64,000 nucleotides of DNA from Cyathus striatus (Eukaryota; Basidiomycota; Agaricomycetes; Agaricales; Nidulariaceae), in assembly GCA_025738555.1 (NCBI GenBank), contig JAOVFP010000006.1, positions 4,960,001 to 5,024,000 of the forward strand. Direction: 5' to 3'. The notes under the pieces were generated by a model. It searched no databases. It was not told the origin of the DNA and saw only the letters and a program-made list of their open reading frames with translations. Numbering within the stretch: position 1 is the stretch's first letter; every line of letters begins with the position of its first letter. Below, in pieces: positions 33,340 to 45,004 of this stretch. Position numbers and translations under genes: made by a program.

Positions 33340-33740
33340 TAATTGATTACACTTATTTGCCCCTTCGCGTATTGCCAAACAACACGGTCCCACCTGGCCT
33401 GTGCACACTATATCGTTGCTGTCAACTCCGTCCCTAGTTCGGTGCTTCCTTCCTTTCCCCCATCATCCTCCCTTTCTTCCCCTCTCCCCTCCTCTCTCTC
33501 TCACCTGTCCTCCCTTTCTACTCTCCGCTTCCTCATCTCTTTCTCCTACTTTCTTTCCCCTTCTCCCCATCTGTTTCTGTGGCATATGTGGGAATGCGTG
33601 CAAGCCTACTATACTTCTAGACTTTCACGCGCACATGCTTTGACACCATCCTATCGTAGGTCTGGAGACTCTCGCAATACGATGGACGAGCTAGTTCATC
33701 TAAGCGGTATCATGGAGTCTACCCTTGACAAATGAGGTCA
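33340..33740 (+). repeat. R1-like fragment with C/T tract
   Basis: The pyrimidine tract 33435-33570 resembles those of the R1 copies. The frame 33343-33735 is due to this tract. The match to R1 outside the tract is weak. Confidence 0.4.
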
Positions 33741-35160
33741 CTCAGGTATGTTCCTTCTTAAATAGCTGATTCTACCCATTCTAATCGTGTATATTTATCA
33801 TAGGTCATATATTTAGATCCCCAAATTGGCACGTATCACTGGCTCCTTCCCACCCATTGCTGTGCTTTGCTTCATCTCCGATTGGTCTTCGACTTCTGAT
33901 TTAGGCACCTCGAAATTGTGCTAGGGTAGTCAACTGTCTTCATGTTTGATCTGTGGTTTTGTCGTGGAGTGGGTTGAATGGGATGTGGCCACGTAGAATA
34001 TAGTTTAGCGGGCAGAGGTTCTATGATTGTGCACGGTATGTCATCATGCTACTCTTAATTAAGTGCGAGTTAATATAAACTATTGTACTTCTTAATCGAA
34101 GCGCAGGATGGATGATAATGAGGATGTTGCACCGCAACTCGTCGGGGATCTTTTGGAGAACGCTAGAAGGGAATTGGATGGGAGAACAGAGGATACTGAT
34201 GTAGAGGATGAGGATGAACCTGAGCCTGTGGTTGAGGGAGGGGAGGAATAGCATGTCTAGATTAGCTATAGCGTATCAATCATGAATCAACTGGCTTTCT
34301 GAAATTAATGGTGTGATGAGAAACCAATTCACTAGTAGCTACAGTGTGCTATTGTGCATTATTCTATCCAAATCTTCTATGTATGCTCTGTAGATCAAAT
34401 ATATCTGCTCACCGAATTGCTCTACAAAGCAACCACTCTATACTATATTGGTATATGTAGCATGCACTAACAACTATGTGGTGCTATGTTGATCTATCAC
34501 GCTACAGAGGTGGCTATGTAGAGCTATATAAGGGGACTTTCCGATACGATCAATAACTGCTATACAGACTACATATCTCTATATCGCCTTGCCTTTGATT
34601 CCTGATGCCCATTGCATCCGACATAGAGATAGGGACAGCACAACATGGCCCATAGAAGTCTATCCGAATTCAGCCCTTCCTATTCGGGATATGGTATTAC
34701 ACACGAATATAGTATCGTTAACCTGGTATACGTATACACAATTCTAACAATATCCAAAAACTCATTCACCTCAAACTGCTAATTTATTCTTTCCATCCCC
34801 TCGTAGCCCTTTCTCTCTCCGCTCCCCCTCCCGCTTCTCAGTATTCCATCCATCATTTCCTCCTCTCTAATGTCACAAACCGTCGCCTCCTCCCTCCCGG
34901 TCTCATCAAACTACACCTTTTCCCTTCGTAATCCATGCTCACCCCTGCCTACAAAAATGAATCGGCCTAGAACCCAACCAATTGTGAATTACGACGTCGA
35001 AGCCCAGGTTACTGCTGTGATTATGCCGGTGTAAACGAGGGTGCTAAGGATTCAGTAGAGTGTGAAGAGACGCATGAGAGAGCGGAAAGTTGGTGATAAG
35101 TGATACCTATATACTGTAAAGGGTTAGTTACGTTTCAATGTCAAAATAATGGGAAGAAAC
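33741..35160. other. No supported gene
   Basis: Short frames only, for example 34021-34254 (minus). A C/T-rich stretch at 34795-34930 is similar in composition to the R1 tracts. Nothing else stands out. Confidence 0.4.
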
Positions 35161-35169
35161 AGTAAATAG

Positions 35170-36900
35170 TGAAATACGGAAGTAAGAACGTAAACCCAAA
35201 GAGGAAAGGTTTCATTTGGAGTTGCCACTGGGATCGTTCGAGCATCGCACTGGGAGAACGGGCTCAACAAGGAAGAAGTTGCAGTGTGATATTAGTGGCT
35301 AGTAAAGACGTGAGTGAAGAAAAGGAGGGAGGATGGGGGAGCAGGTGGAGAGACGGTGGGAGGAAATAGATAGGTGACGAGAAGAGGAATAGTAGAGGAG
35401 ATGAAAAGGTGGTGGTGACGAGGGGAAGTCACGGAGGATGGAGGGATGGACATAAGGAAAGAATGACAGCGAGTGAGATTAAACAGCAAGGAGGTAACAG
35501 GGATACGAAAGAATGACGAAAGAAAGCAACGTAGAAAGGCAAAAAAGGAAAGACGTACTATAACGGAATAGCAGGCACAATAGCCAAGGAAAACGCTAAC
35601 ATGAACAGTGCAAACATATACGTCCACATCACGAAGTCGAGATGCCACCGTGTATCGCTTCTCAGTGGACCGTAGTAAGATCTATAGTGTACCACTACCC
35701 ACATCGTCGTTAGTTTAAAATTTAACAACCTGAAGGAGGATAAGGATGAACTTTACATTGATAGAGGCGAAACTGCGCATCGAAACACGATGATCCCTAG
35801 CGCAGCAGATGATGTGCCTATGTAACTGCATCACAAACGTCAGTTGTGAAAGAGAGTCGAGGGAAGAACTGAATGAGCTACGATTTGTTGTAAAAGATGA
35901 AGTAGGTTTGAACACTACTCCATCGAGAAGTTCATCCGCGTCGGTGGTATCGTTATCTAGAGTCGTCGTTTGGTAGATTAAACCCTCACGCGCACGTCGA
36001 AAGAGGGGAAGGATGTGGGGTAGAGCACAGTCGACTCTGGATGTATCCAGTGTATTTTGTGACACACATGGCCGAGTGAGCCATATTTGTCGTAACGAGT
36101 TTTGAAGAGATTGCCTTGCGATTTCGAGTAATATACTAGTATTACTGCTCTGTAAAAGGGGGACGAGGGGACGGGTGTTGGAAACAAGTAGTTTGCAAGT
36201 AGTACGAATTGGAAGATGGTCCGAGCCAATCCGGGTTGTTGATAAACCACGTGAATTAATTCCCACGACACACATCCGGACTGAGAGCGCCCGCTCCCAC
36301 TCAAACGCCCTAGCGTTTCTCCTTCTCTGACTCAGGTCCTGCCCCTCTTTCAACTAGGGACCGTTGTATTTACTTAAAGGTGCCTCAGCGTCATCGGTGC
36401 ACATCATCCCTGCACTCTTTTACCTGAAGCTGTACTGATGATGGTACGTAGCATGAGTGCGGTACAACTTTACAATTGCCCTCTGAGATTGGACTCACTT
36501 TGGGATTGTGTTCTTCACCTTTCCCTCGTCCCTGTCCCTGTCCCCGTATCCGTCCCTGTTCCACTTTCTCACTTATATATTAAACTTTTCCTGTAAGACG
36601 TTGCTTTCATTTCTTCGTTCCGTCCTTTCTTCAACGTTGCTCGCACTTCCTTCCGTCCTCCCTCTTCTTCTCCGCTTTCCGTCTTCTGTGATCCTTATGT
36701 TCAAAATAGTAACTAACTTCTCTCACAAAAACAGACACCGTGCATCGTCATCTTTACACGCCCTCTTCCCTATCGTTATGGAACGGACGACTGGTGGTGC
36801 AGAGGAGGTCCTATGGCCCTTACTCGCTCTATCATGACATTGTTTCCTCTTAGTGTCCGTTTACTCGACTAACCGAGTGAAGTGCACTGTACTTGGCAAT
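35170..36900. repeat. Two R1 copies, head to head
   Basis: 35290-36300 matches R1 on the minus strand: a G/A tract at 35310-35530, the complement of the usual C/T tract, and TTGAAGAGATTGCCTTGCGA (about 36100), which matches the complement of 57.26 kb. From about 36250 the plus-strand order follows (GCGTTTCTCCTTCTCTG, GTACGTAGCATGAG, a C/T tract, CAGACACCGTGCATCG). The 212-codon frame at 35715-36353 (minus) lies wholly in this repeat and is not called. Confidence 0.6.
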
Positions 36901-36955
36901 ATGTATACTTGGTTTTTGAATCCCGAATCCTTGGTATGCATTTAATATGTATCGC

Positions 36956-37010
36956 GATGCAAAGGCGATACAGAACCCAAAATTGCAAGGCTGTTAGATA
37001 TGCCGTTACC
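36956..37010 (+). promoter_or_regulatory. Orphan copy of the paralogue upstream block
   Basis: GATGCAAAGGCGATACAGAA followed by TAGATATGCCGTTACC matches the block upstream of the seven-transmembrane gene at 40.6 kb (GGCGATACA ... GATATACCGTTACC in gene sense). No paralogue follows it here, so it is probably a leftover of a lost copy or of a rearrangement. Confidence 0.45.
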
Positions 37011-37200
37011 GTATCTATTGAATCTCATGGCACCTTTATCCTTGAGATTAGGGGTCATCATTATAACTGGTTGGTTGTTTCTGAGTGACAACGTTGCAAG
37101 AAGTCTGAAAAACTACATATTGATATCATGTCAACTTTGGATATTGTACCTGATGCCTCAATGCCATGTGGTCCCGTTACGCTCTTGTTGTATTCCATTA

Positions 37201-37354
37201 GTAAACAGTGTAGAATTATATATACGGATATCGCACTCACGCATGACATGCATAATCAAAAATCTGGAGTGCATGTAGTAAACAGTGTAGAATTATATAT
37301 ACGGATATCGCGCTCACGCATGACATGCATAATCAAAAATCTGGAGTGCATGTT
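37201..37354 (+). repeat. Tandem duplication, 77-bp unit
   Basis: Two 77-bp units (37201-37277 and 37278-37354) start with GTAAACAGTGTAGAATTATA. They differ at one inner position (GCACTC against GCGCTC) and at the last base, so the duplication is recent. It ends just beside the stop codon of the paralogue A pseudogene. Confidence 0.9.
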
Positions 37355-37656
37355 CAGCCACATTTACATTGGCAAATTAGATTCTGTAACATCGTTATTA
37401 AACCTGATTTGTGTGATATGTGCAATTGTCTGGGAATTGTACAATTTCCCTTGCATAATGCGATATATAAGCATCATTGGAGTAAGAATCCAATTTGGAA
37501 AATGTGAGTAATTTTCTGAGGAAATGAAAGTTTCTCTCACCTGGACTTGTCCAACACCTTGATAAAATGTAGGTCCGTATATGATAACATCAGATCGTTG
37601 TTGTGCTAACGTTGCAATCATAGCCATTTGAGTAATAGCGAGAAGTGCTTGGGATT

Positions 37657-39627
37657 GGGCTAGTGGTTTTTAACGGTACTGCACGGTACACTGCACGGTA
37701 CTGTGCGGTACATCAAAAATTGTACGGTACTATTTACGGTACGCACGGTACAATGTACGGTACATTTTTGGTTATGCACGGTACATCATTGGAGTAATAT
37801 TATTCCGTGATAACCAGAGTATTGAATCAAAATTATTGTATGATATATTAACTGAGCACGAATATTCTGTAATTAATGGAGTACCATTTCAAAACTACTC
37901 TACACTGCTCTCCTATCTCCCCTTTGTCCGGCCCCCCGCCCGCCATTTCCTTCAACATTTTGCATTGTTCAAAATTTCCCACGCTTCTTCTCACCTTTGT
38001 CAATGTTTGCAGTTGCTGTCATTGACATTCATCAATGCCATCAAACTCACTTTCCTCAAGGCCGCCGCACATATTGATGGGTGATGTGTTGATGGGCACC
38101 CTTCATCATCATCATGCTCAACAGTGAGCAAGTAATTTCGCATTATTTAGCTCAGTATTTAATATTTTCTCTTGAATCTTTTTGTAATATATGTAATATA
38201 TTTTAATTTATACATTATAGTGTACCTTAGGTATTATAGAAAGGGTAATCATATGAAAATGCGAAATAATTCAAATTTTCACTGTGAAATAATTAATAAT
38301 TTTTTACAGTGAATCCTACAATTATAATTTATGAAGCATATGTACTGTTGATTTGTTAAAAATTTAAGGGGAAAGTCCAATGAATGTACAATATGTGCAT
38401 GGGAAAGTGAAAGCGGAGGGTGGGGAACAATGAATTGATGGAATGATGAAGCATGGGAAGCTATAAGCAGCAGTGGGCAACACTAAAATATGTGGGAAAT
38501 GTTGAGGGTGAGTATTTAACAAAGGAAATACTGTGGGAATTATTGAGCAGAGGGGCGGGCAGCAGTGAGTAGGGACTGAATACGATTAGCGGAAGCGTGG
38601 GAAACGATGGGCGGGAAGGTTGTCATGCAGAAACTTGATAAGCGGAGGCGTGGGAAACGATGGGCGGAGAGGCTGACATCAATTAAGCAACATAATTGTT
38701 AAGCCGATGCGTGGGAAACGATGGGCGGGAAGGTCGGCATTGATGAGCAGCATACTTAATTGATAAGCGGGGGGCGTGAGAAAAATTGAGCGGGAGGGTG
38801 GGTGAGAGTGAAGTACATACACAAGAAGTACAATTAATTTATTGATATAAATTGAGTGAGTTCTTAAAAGGTACATTTATGATGTTGGTCAGGTACCACC
38901 AATACATGTACGGTGGTATCGTGATAGACAATACACTAATGCTGCACGGTACATTAAAATTGTTGTACGGTACATTTACAACACTGCACGGTACATGCAC
39001 GGTACTTTACGGTACTAATTTACGGTATTTTGTTGATGAACGGTACTGTACGGTACAGATTTTTGTGCACGGTATCTGCACGGTACGTGATTTTTGATGT
39101 GTACGGTACCTGCACGGTACATTGTAGCAGTGCGCGGTACTTTCACGGTATGCACGGTACTTATGCACGGTACCACATTAAATAAATATATGTCATTACA
39201 ATATATGAAACTTACAATTTTCTCCAAGTAAATCTTAATTCAAATTTTTGCGTTTTAAGTGATGAGAAATATTATGATTATTAGTATCATATGTGGTAAG
39301 CTCAATTGTACAGCAGCAATACCTAATTATACTATGAGCACACTACTATACTTAAATTCATTGGGCATATGAGAGCAAAGATACAAGAAGAATCTTGATA
39401 ACCCATATATTATACCCTCATTAACCAGTGTTATAGCATAATAAATAAGTATTTAATTGATTTTACATAGCTTATTTAAGTTACAATTTATACCGTAAAT
39501 TAGTATCTGTTTTGCAGTATGTACGGTATGCACGGTACATTTACGGTACTAATCAGTACTGCACGGTACATGCACGGTACATCGAGTACCGTTCAGTACC
39601 GTGCGTACCGTTAAAAACTGTCGGCCC
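37657..39627. mobile_element. hAT-like non-autonomous DNA transposon with ACGGTAC subterminal repeats
   Basis: The element sits in exon 4 of paralogue A between two copies of CTTGGGATT (37648-37656 and 39628-39636); the duplication is 8 or 9 bp depending on the end chosen. The ends are imperfect inverted repeats of 23 bp sharing the inner GTTTTTAACGGTAC. Dozens of copies of ACGGTAC or its complement crowd the left end (37670-37790), 38920-39175 and the right end (39520-39615). hAT elements make 8-bp duplications and have repeated subterminal transposase sites. No transposase is encoded, so it must be mobilised by another element. Confidence 0.8.
38580..38810 (+). repeat. Degenerate tandem repeat inside the hAT-like element
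   Basis: Four units of about 60-65 bp share GCGTGGGAAACGATGGGCGG; the last is much changed (GCGTGAGAAAAATTGAGCGG). They occupy the middle of the element. Confidence 0.7.
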
Positions 39628-40920
39628 CTTGGGATTCTATCACCATCGATGCTATACTTATATATTCATTCCCATAACTTGTCCCGAGAGCCTTTCGAAT
39701 CCTACGACGACACAGCAATAACCTTCCCACAAGTAAAGTAGTAAGCGTGATGTTTTGGAACAGAGTGACTGCTTCCAAAACTACCAAGTAACAATTGCCA
39801 CCCTGAGTAGCTAGATAATCAGTAGAATGCTCCTATAAGTATGATTCATTTGGATTTGATTTACATATAAATTGAACCCCTAATTAGGATTTAGTAATAT
39901 GTTATGAAAGCGAATAGTTGCTTTACAAAACGGTAGCGCACGCTAGCGTTATTTGATATAACGATATCAGTGTAGACACCTGTTCCTGAATTAAAGGTCA
40001 TGAATAAGTCGCTTGTAATACGTATCTTTAGCGTAAGGTGCAGATAACGCACCTATGGAGGCCGTCTGAAGTAACGACGAGAGTACAAATATAATCCATT
40101 TCGTACGTTTTAAGTCATGATAAATTATTAAAAAGCGCCACATCTAATTAACGAATTCATGGTTATATAATCACTATCCCATTAATAAAAAAATAGTACC
40201 ATTATGATATCAACAGCCCAAGTTGTTAACATAAAGCAAACATTCTCCAACCAGCTTCTTTGCCCAATCCATACGTCTGTGTCTGTATTTGTACATCCGA
40301 TTCCAGATAGAAGATTAATTGTTCTTTGTAAAGATGCGACAATTTGAAGTGTACTTAAAACAAAGGCCAGCATAAAGTATACTGCTAATATCCTTTGCGC
40401 TGTATTGAGCGGTTTTCCCCGTTGGATGTGAATAACAAGGACGCGAAAATATGCAATCGAAACCAGCACGATTGCTCCGTAGAATATTCCAGCGATCATG
40501 TTGCCATAAATCCATGGCCTGATATATGTAGACATAACATATAATATTCCCGCCGTACATTCTTTGAGTCCCTTTTCCAAGGCGTCATCCGATAGAGAAG
40601 TCATTCTGAACGAAGATGAAAGTGACAAAGTTAAAAACGAATAGTGATGATTCACAGGTCATCAGATATATAGTAAGTATATCAACAAGTGGTAAAGTTG
40701 ACATCTGTTCAACAAGACCGTGAATATGTACATCTGCGAAACGCAAATCGTAGAAAGTTACTGTCGTCATTGACACCGAACCAGAGTAATGCGAACCTTG
40801 TTCGACACACGATGTTTATCATTCTGTAGAGTTTTCTTGAGAATCATCGCATTCGCAGTCGCGGTGACGGTGACCGCACCCTGTTCAAAACACTAAGAAG
40901 TTCAATGGCAGGGCACGTAT

Positions 40921-40974
40921 GGTAACGGTATATCCAACGGTGAATTTGCAGTTATGTATCGCCTCAGTTGCATT
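40921..40974 (-). promoter_or_regulatory. Upstream block shared by the paralogues (A)
   Basis: In gene sense: AATGCAACTGAGGCGATACA, then GGATATACCGTTACC, about 315-370 bp before the start codon of paralogue A. Similar blocks occur before paralogues B and C. Confidence 0.45.
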
Positions 40975-41089
40975 CCCTGAACAAAGGATCGTACTTTTAG
41001 TCAGTTTTATCTCTTTATTCACACTGAGACGTCTACCACGCTTTGTAGGAATTTATCTCAATATCAAGAATTATTGATGTCGATCGTTA

Positions 41090-41650
41090 CCATGGGTAAA
41101 AATCGGAGGATCCAATGGTAATTTGGAGGTCCTGAAATTGGGCGGGCTGTATAGACCATTTTAGACGTACTAGGGCGAGGAAATAATTCCAAGAAAGCTG
41201 ATATCTCACTTGAGTGCTTAATACTGGCCCTCACCATGGCAGCTTACAAGTTCCGCTGCTATTATATATCCTCCACAACAGAAATCACCAAAGACTTGGA
41301 GCAGTGGAGTGAAGTAACTGAAGGGAACAGGACGAGGAGGGAAGCTAAGAGGGACGTATGTGTTTCGTGCTAGAGCAACACTGCCTATCAGCTCTGCGGC
41401 GCATCCAGAGCGAATTGTAACAGGGACGCCCAGCCTTGAAACCAGCGACAGTCACAGTAACACGATTGTCGAAGAGAGCGGGGAAAACTTTTAATTTGAA
41501 CTTTATAGAGAATACATATACTGAGATTGCTGACAGTACGTATCGGTATAAGTACTGGAACAACGAGGAGTCTAGTCGAGGGAGAGATGTGAACTAGTAG
41601 CCGAGGGGCGAGCCTTGACGTCAGGTAAACGTTCCTGCGAAATCGGATCC
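41090..41650 (+). repeat. R1 dispersed repeat, partial copy
   Basis: It matches 13370-13740 in order: GAGGAAATAATTCCAAGAAA, TCACTTGAGTGCTTAATACT, CTTACAAGTTCC, GGAGCAGTGGAG, ACACGATTGTCGAAGA and GAGTCTAGTCGAGGGAGAGA. Non-coding. Confidence 0.65.
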
Positions 41651-41739
41651 AACGACGATCAACGGATTTACAACATGACGATAACAACGGGTTGTATGTC
41701 ACATACGCTTAATTCCAGATATAACAAACCCTAATGTGT

Positions 41740-42530
41740 GTAGGCATAGTCAGGCAACGGAGGATGTAGCGATAGTTGTTAGGAAGAAGAGAAACTGATG
41801 AGGCGAAAAATGGGAAAGAGACACCGACCGCGAGTGAGAGCAAGGTTTGAATCAGTATTAAAAAGTCACTGTGTGGAGCATCAGCATATTGTGAAGAGAG
41901 TGGTGAACGAGGGAGAGGAAACGGAACAACGAACGTACGTAAATCGAATACACATGTCGTTGCATAGTCCAATCGCTATCACGATTCCCGTCGCAGTGTG
42001 ATCGATCATAAGGGCTGCACCGCATCACTAATCGGACCAGTTCCACGACTCGTCCAGATGCGGAGCTACAGCTTCCGTGACCGTGTAACATAACACTCCT
42101 GGTGTCTCATACGGTGGGGAGCAAGGCGCGTAAAGGTGACGACGTATGATGCCTGCAAGTGCGGATAGTCACTCTTTTGAACATAAGAACCATGGAAAGC
42201 GAGGAGAGGAGAAGGGGGAGAAAGATGGAAAAGTAATGTAGAAAAGACGAGCTGAGTTGCTTGAATACGGGGAGGTGAACGATAAGAGAATGAGAAGATG
42301 ACGGAAACATCTCGGTGATAAAATCGAAGTTGTAAGTGGTCAAATGAATATGGGAGGGGGGAGCGAAGAGGGGAGGAAATGGAAGGTAGAGCGAACTGGG
42401 AGGGGAAGGGGAGTGAAGAAAAGAAGGACGTACTTAGTAGTAATGGAAGATTTACCGGAATATACCCACAACCCAATCCCAGAGTGACTCCATCCTCAGT
42501 GATCCATTGAGCTGCGCACATTGCTACCTG
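41740..42530 (-). repeat. R1 dispersed repeat, minus-strand copy
   Basis: A G/A tract at 42190-42430 is the complement of the R1 C/T tract, and TTCAAAAGAGTGAC on the minus strand corresponds to the R1 segment after the second tract. The frame 42066-42521 (minus) is due to the tract. With the next copy (43.1 kb, plus) it forms a second head-to-head pair. Confidence 0.5.
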
Positions 42531-43079
42531 CCTTTATCAGTACGGTTGAACTTCAACGGTCCTTGCTATATGTGGGCTACATGGAGCTCCGACTATGACA
42601 ACGACAATCGAGTGGCAGGACAGTGAGCTATCACAACCAGATGAGAATTCAGCGACATAGTAAACAATCCCTAGTATGTTCATCGAGGGTGTCGATCCAT
42701 TGAGTCTAGGTGTACTTGTCAAAGAGAGCGCGAGCTACGTACAAGTACCGACGAAGCTGGGGCACTTTCTGGTTCTTATCAAGGTCCTCATCTTGAGAGT
42801 AATCATATGTGCATATCCAAAGCGAGGTTTGAAACAGGGTGGGGAAGGATGAAAGAAAAGAGAGAAATGCTGCCAGTAGTAGAAAGTTTGAGTGCGAGCA
42901 CCGAGCGGGCCCTTGTCAATCGGGATATGTCCGGTGGCTTTTACTCTATGTGCGTGGTTGAGTCAGTCGGATTGTTTACAAGAGTCGATTTCATGGCGAT
43001 TGCTGCGCAATCAAGAAGGACGAGGGGCGTGCGCCGTGCGCAGCGTCGTCGTCGGTGGTGAAGAATTCGAGCTAGCCGA

Positions 43080-45004
43080 GGGCTGGTTGAACAAACACGT
43101 GTTTACTTCCCACGACGGACCCTGAAATTCTAGCCGCAGGATACATCGGGACTGAGATCTGAGAGAGCATCCACCCCACTCTAACTTCCTGGCGTTTCTC
43201 CTTCTCTGCCCCAACTCTGCCCCACATCCTGCCCCTCTTGTGCATGTGAGAATTTTGTCTGCTCAAGACGTTACACGTTTGGTTGCTGTAGACCGCGATA
43301 CGTATGGGAAAGGGCCTCAGTTTCATCGACTTAATTAAGTCCCTACCCCGTTCTCGTTAAAAGGTGACCTTGAACTCATATTGATGATGGCAGGTAGCAT
43401 GTGTATAGTACAAGGGCCACTGGGGATGGAGATGGATTTACGGTGGAATTGAGATCGTGGATGCACACCCAGAGCTCTGTTATAATACGTCCTCCTTTTC
43501 TTCGCACTTCCACCCCCCCCTCAGTTCACTCTTCACTCTCGTTCTCCTCTTTGTACCCTTCACCCGCTCCTCTTATCCTTGCCTTTATCCCTCCCGTATC
43601 CACTCCATTCCAACCCCCGTCCCCTTCACCTCATTATCTTTCGAGTTTTTCTTCATTCACTTTGATCGTTCTTACTACCCTCTCATTCCCATGGCATCCT
43701 CTTCTTCATCACACCCTCTTTCGCTCATTTTTCACCTCTTGCGCACGCTCCGCCTCTTCTTTGTTACACCATTGGTCCACCTCTCTACCCTCGTCCCTTC
43801 CCTTCATGCAACTGTCTCCCAGTCTCCGTCAAATCCCTTACATCTCCAACCACCTCCGCCTTCTAATCAGCTCGAGTCGTCCACCATGCTGACGCGTCCA
43901 ACAGTGACTTCCCTCTGATACCACTCTCTACCTTCCACATGAGAGTCCTCATGACCTAGATCTCCGAGTTATTCTTCCGTCGTCTTTCAAGCGAAACCGA
44001 ACGGAAAAGCGACGGCGCACGTTGTACCCCACCACATCGTCCACGCAATGGATCAGATATGAAAGGTGTGCCGTATTCTTTCGTATTGTGTTATTCGGGT
44101 GGTTATTCGAGTGTTTATTCGATCATCTCGCTGTTTCTCGCTGTCGTTACATGCTCGTTTCTTTGTTTTCATTCCCCGTCCTTCGTGTACGTGTACGTGT
44201 ACGTGCCTTACCCCATTCCTCTTTTCCTTCTCCGTGACCGTACTTACACCCATACGTTTCTTATTCCCACTGCATTTTTCACTTCCACGTCTCTTTCTCT
44301 TCTCTCTACATATCCCTACTCCGCCTTTATACTTACGTCACCTATCATTCCTCCGAAATGTTGCATTTATCTCGCCATCTCTAACCCATCCACCAGGTGT
44401 CTTACTAACTTAGCTCTATCTTTCTTCAACACAACACTCTTTTCCATGTCAACGCTATGTAAAAAATGTCAAGCACGCCTGGTACAAGGTCACAGAAGCC
44501 GCCGTTCGCACTTCGCGGAACATGGAGTGGTGCAAGTCCTTATTATTGATGCCCCCTACTACGCGACTCACGATCATGTTTGCATTTGTAATATCTAGTA
44601 CGTTCTTATTGTTCTATTTCTAGCAGCCCTTCGTTCTCCCCTTCGTGACACTGTGCTGGTGATTCTCACCGCGACTTGGTACTAACTATTTACAACCCGG
44701 TTCTTAGTAGCCTGTCTGTGTTAATTTACTCCCTCTTGGGGTACGTTCGCTTGACTGATTGACTAGAAGGCTAGATTCGCGTACTCTCTCCCACCTCCAG
44801 TCCGCAATCTCGCTTTTGTTCTTGTCCACCTCGTCAATGCATCACTGGTCATGTATAAGTTGATCGCAGTATGTCCTTACAGTATATAAATATATACACG
44901 ACACCCCGAAAAAAAATTGTAACTCATACCAACGTGGCTCTTGTTCGAGTTTCCCCCGTTCACTTTAAGTCAAATTCTAAATGATAAAGTTTATACCACA
45001 GCAT
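43080..45004 (+). repeat. R1 dispersed repeat, copy at 43 kb, and unassigned flank
   Basis: Landmarks: GGCGTTTCTCCTTCTCTGCC (43191), GTTTGGTTGCTGTAGACCG (43272), GGGAAAGGGCCTCAG (about 43310), a C/T tract (43490-43840) and CATGCTGACGCGTCCAACAG (43885). Frames 43401-43892 and 43457-43918 follow the tract and are not genes. From about 44060 to 45004 I see no gene; the 179-codon frame 44059-44598 is low-complexity. Confidence 0.6.

Larger units (their letters stand above)
37364..40607 (-). pseudogene. Seven-transmembrane receptor-like protein, paralogue A, broken by a transposon
   Basis: Five exons can be matched one to one to paralogues B (52.6 kb) and C (45-47 kb). Exon 1 is 40200-40607 (ATG chosen at MTSLSDD, as in B), exon 2 is 40053-40143 (WRFLIIYHDLKRTKW), exon 3 is 39927-39985, exon 4 is 39802 down to 37541, and exon 5 ends at the TAA at 37364. 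Exon 4 is interrupted at a VIESQ motif by an element of about 1.97 kb (37657-39627). The intron before exon 5 has also lost its acceptor: AAATTG stands where B has AAATAG, although the frame stays open through it. The intact protein would have seven membrane segments and is probably an orphan receptor in the plasma membrane. Confidence 0.85.

Noticed and set aside
35715..36353. 212-codon open frame (minus)
   Set aside because: It lies wholly in an R1 copy. The matching sequence at 57.1-57.4 kb is read in other frames and is broken, so there is no sign of protein-level constraint.
38580..38810. CRISPR-like array
   Set aside because: Only four imperfect units with related spacers inside a transposon of a eukaryote; an ordinary tandem repeat.
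42066..42521. 151-codon open frame (minus)
   Set aside because: Driven by the G/A tract of R1; no motif.
43401..44598. Frames of 115-179 codons (plus)
   Set aside because: Overlapping frames in the pyrimidine tract of R1 and its flank; low-complexity translations without domains.
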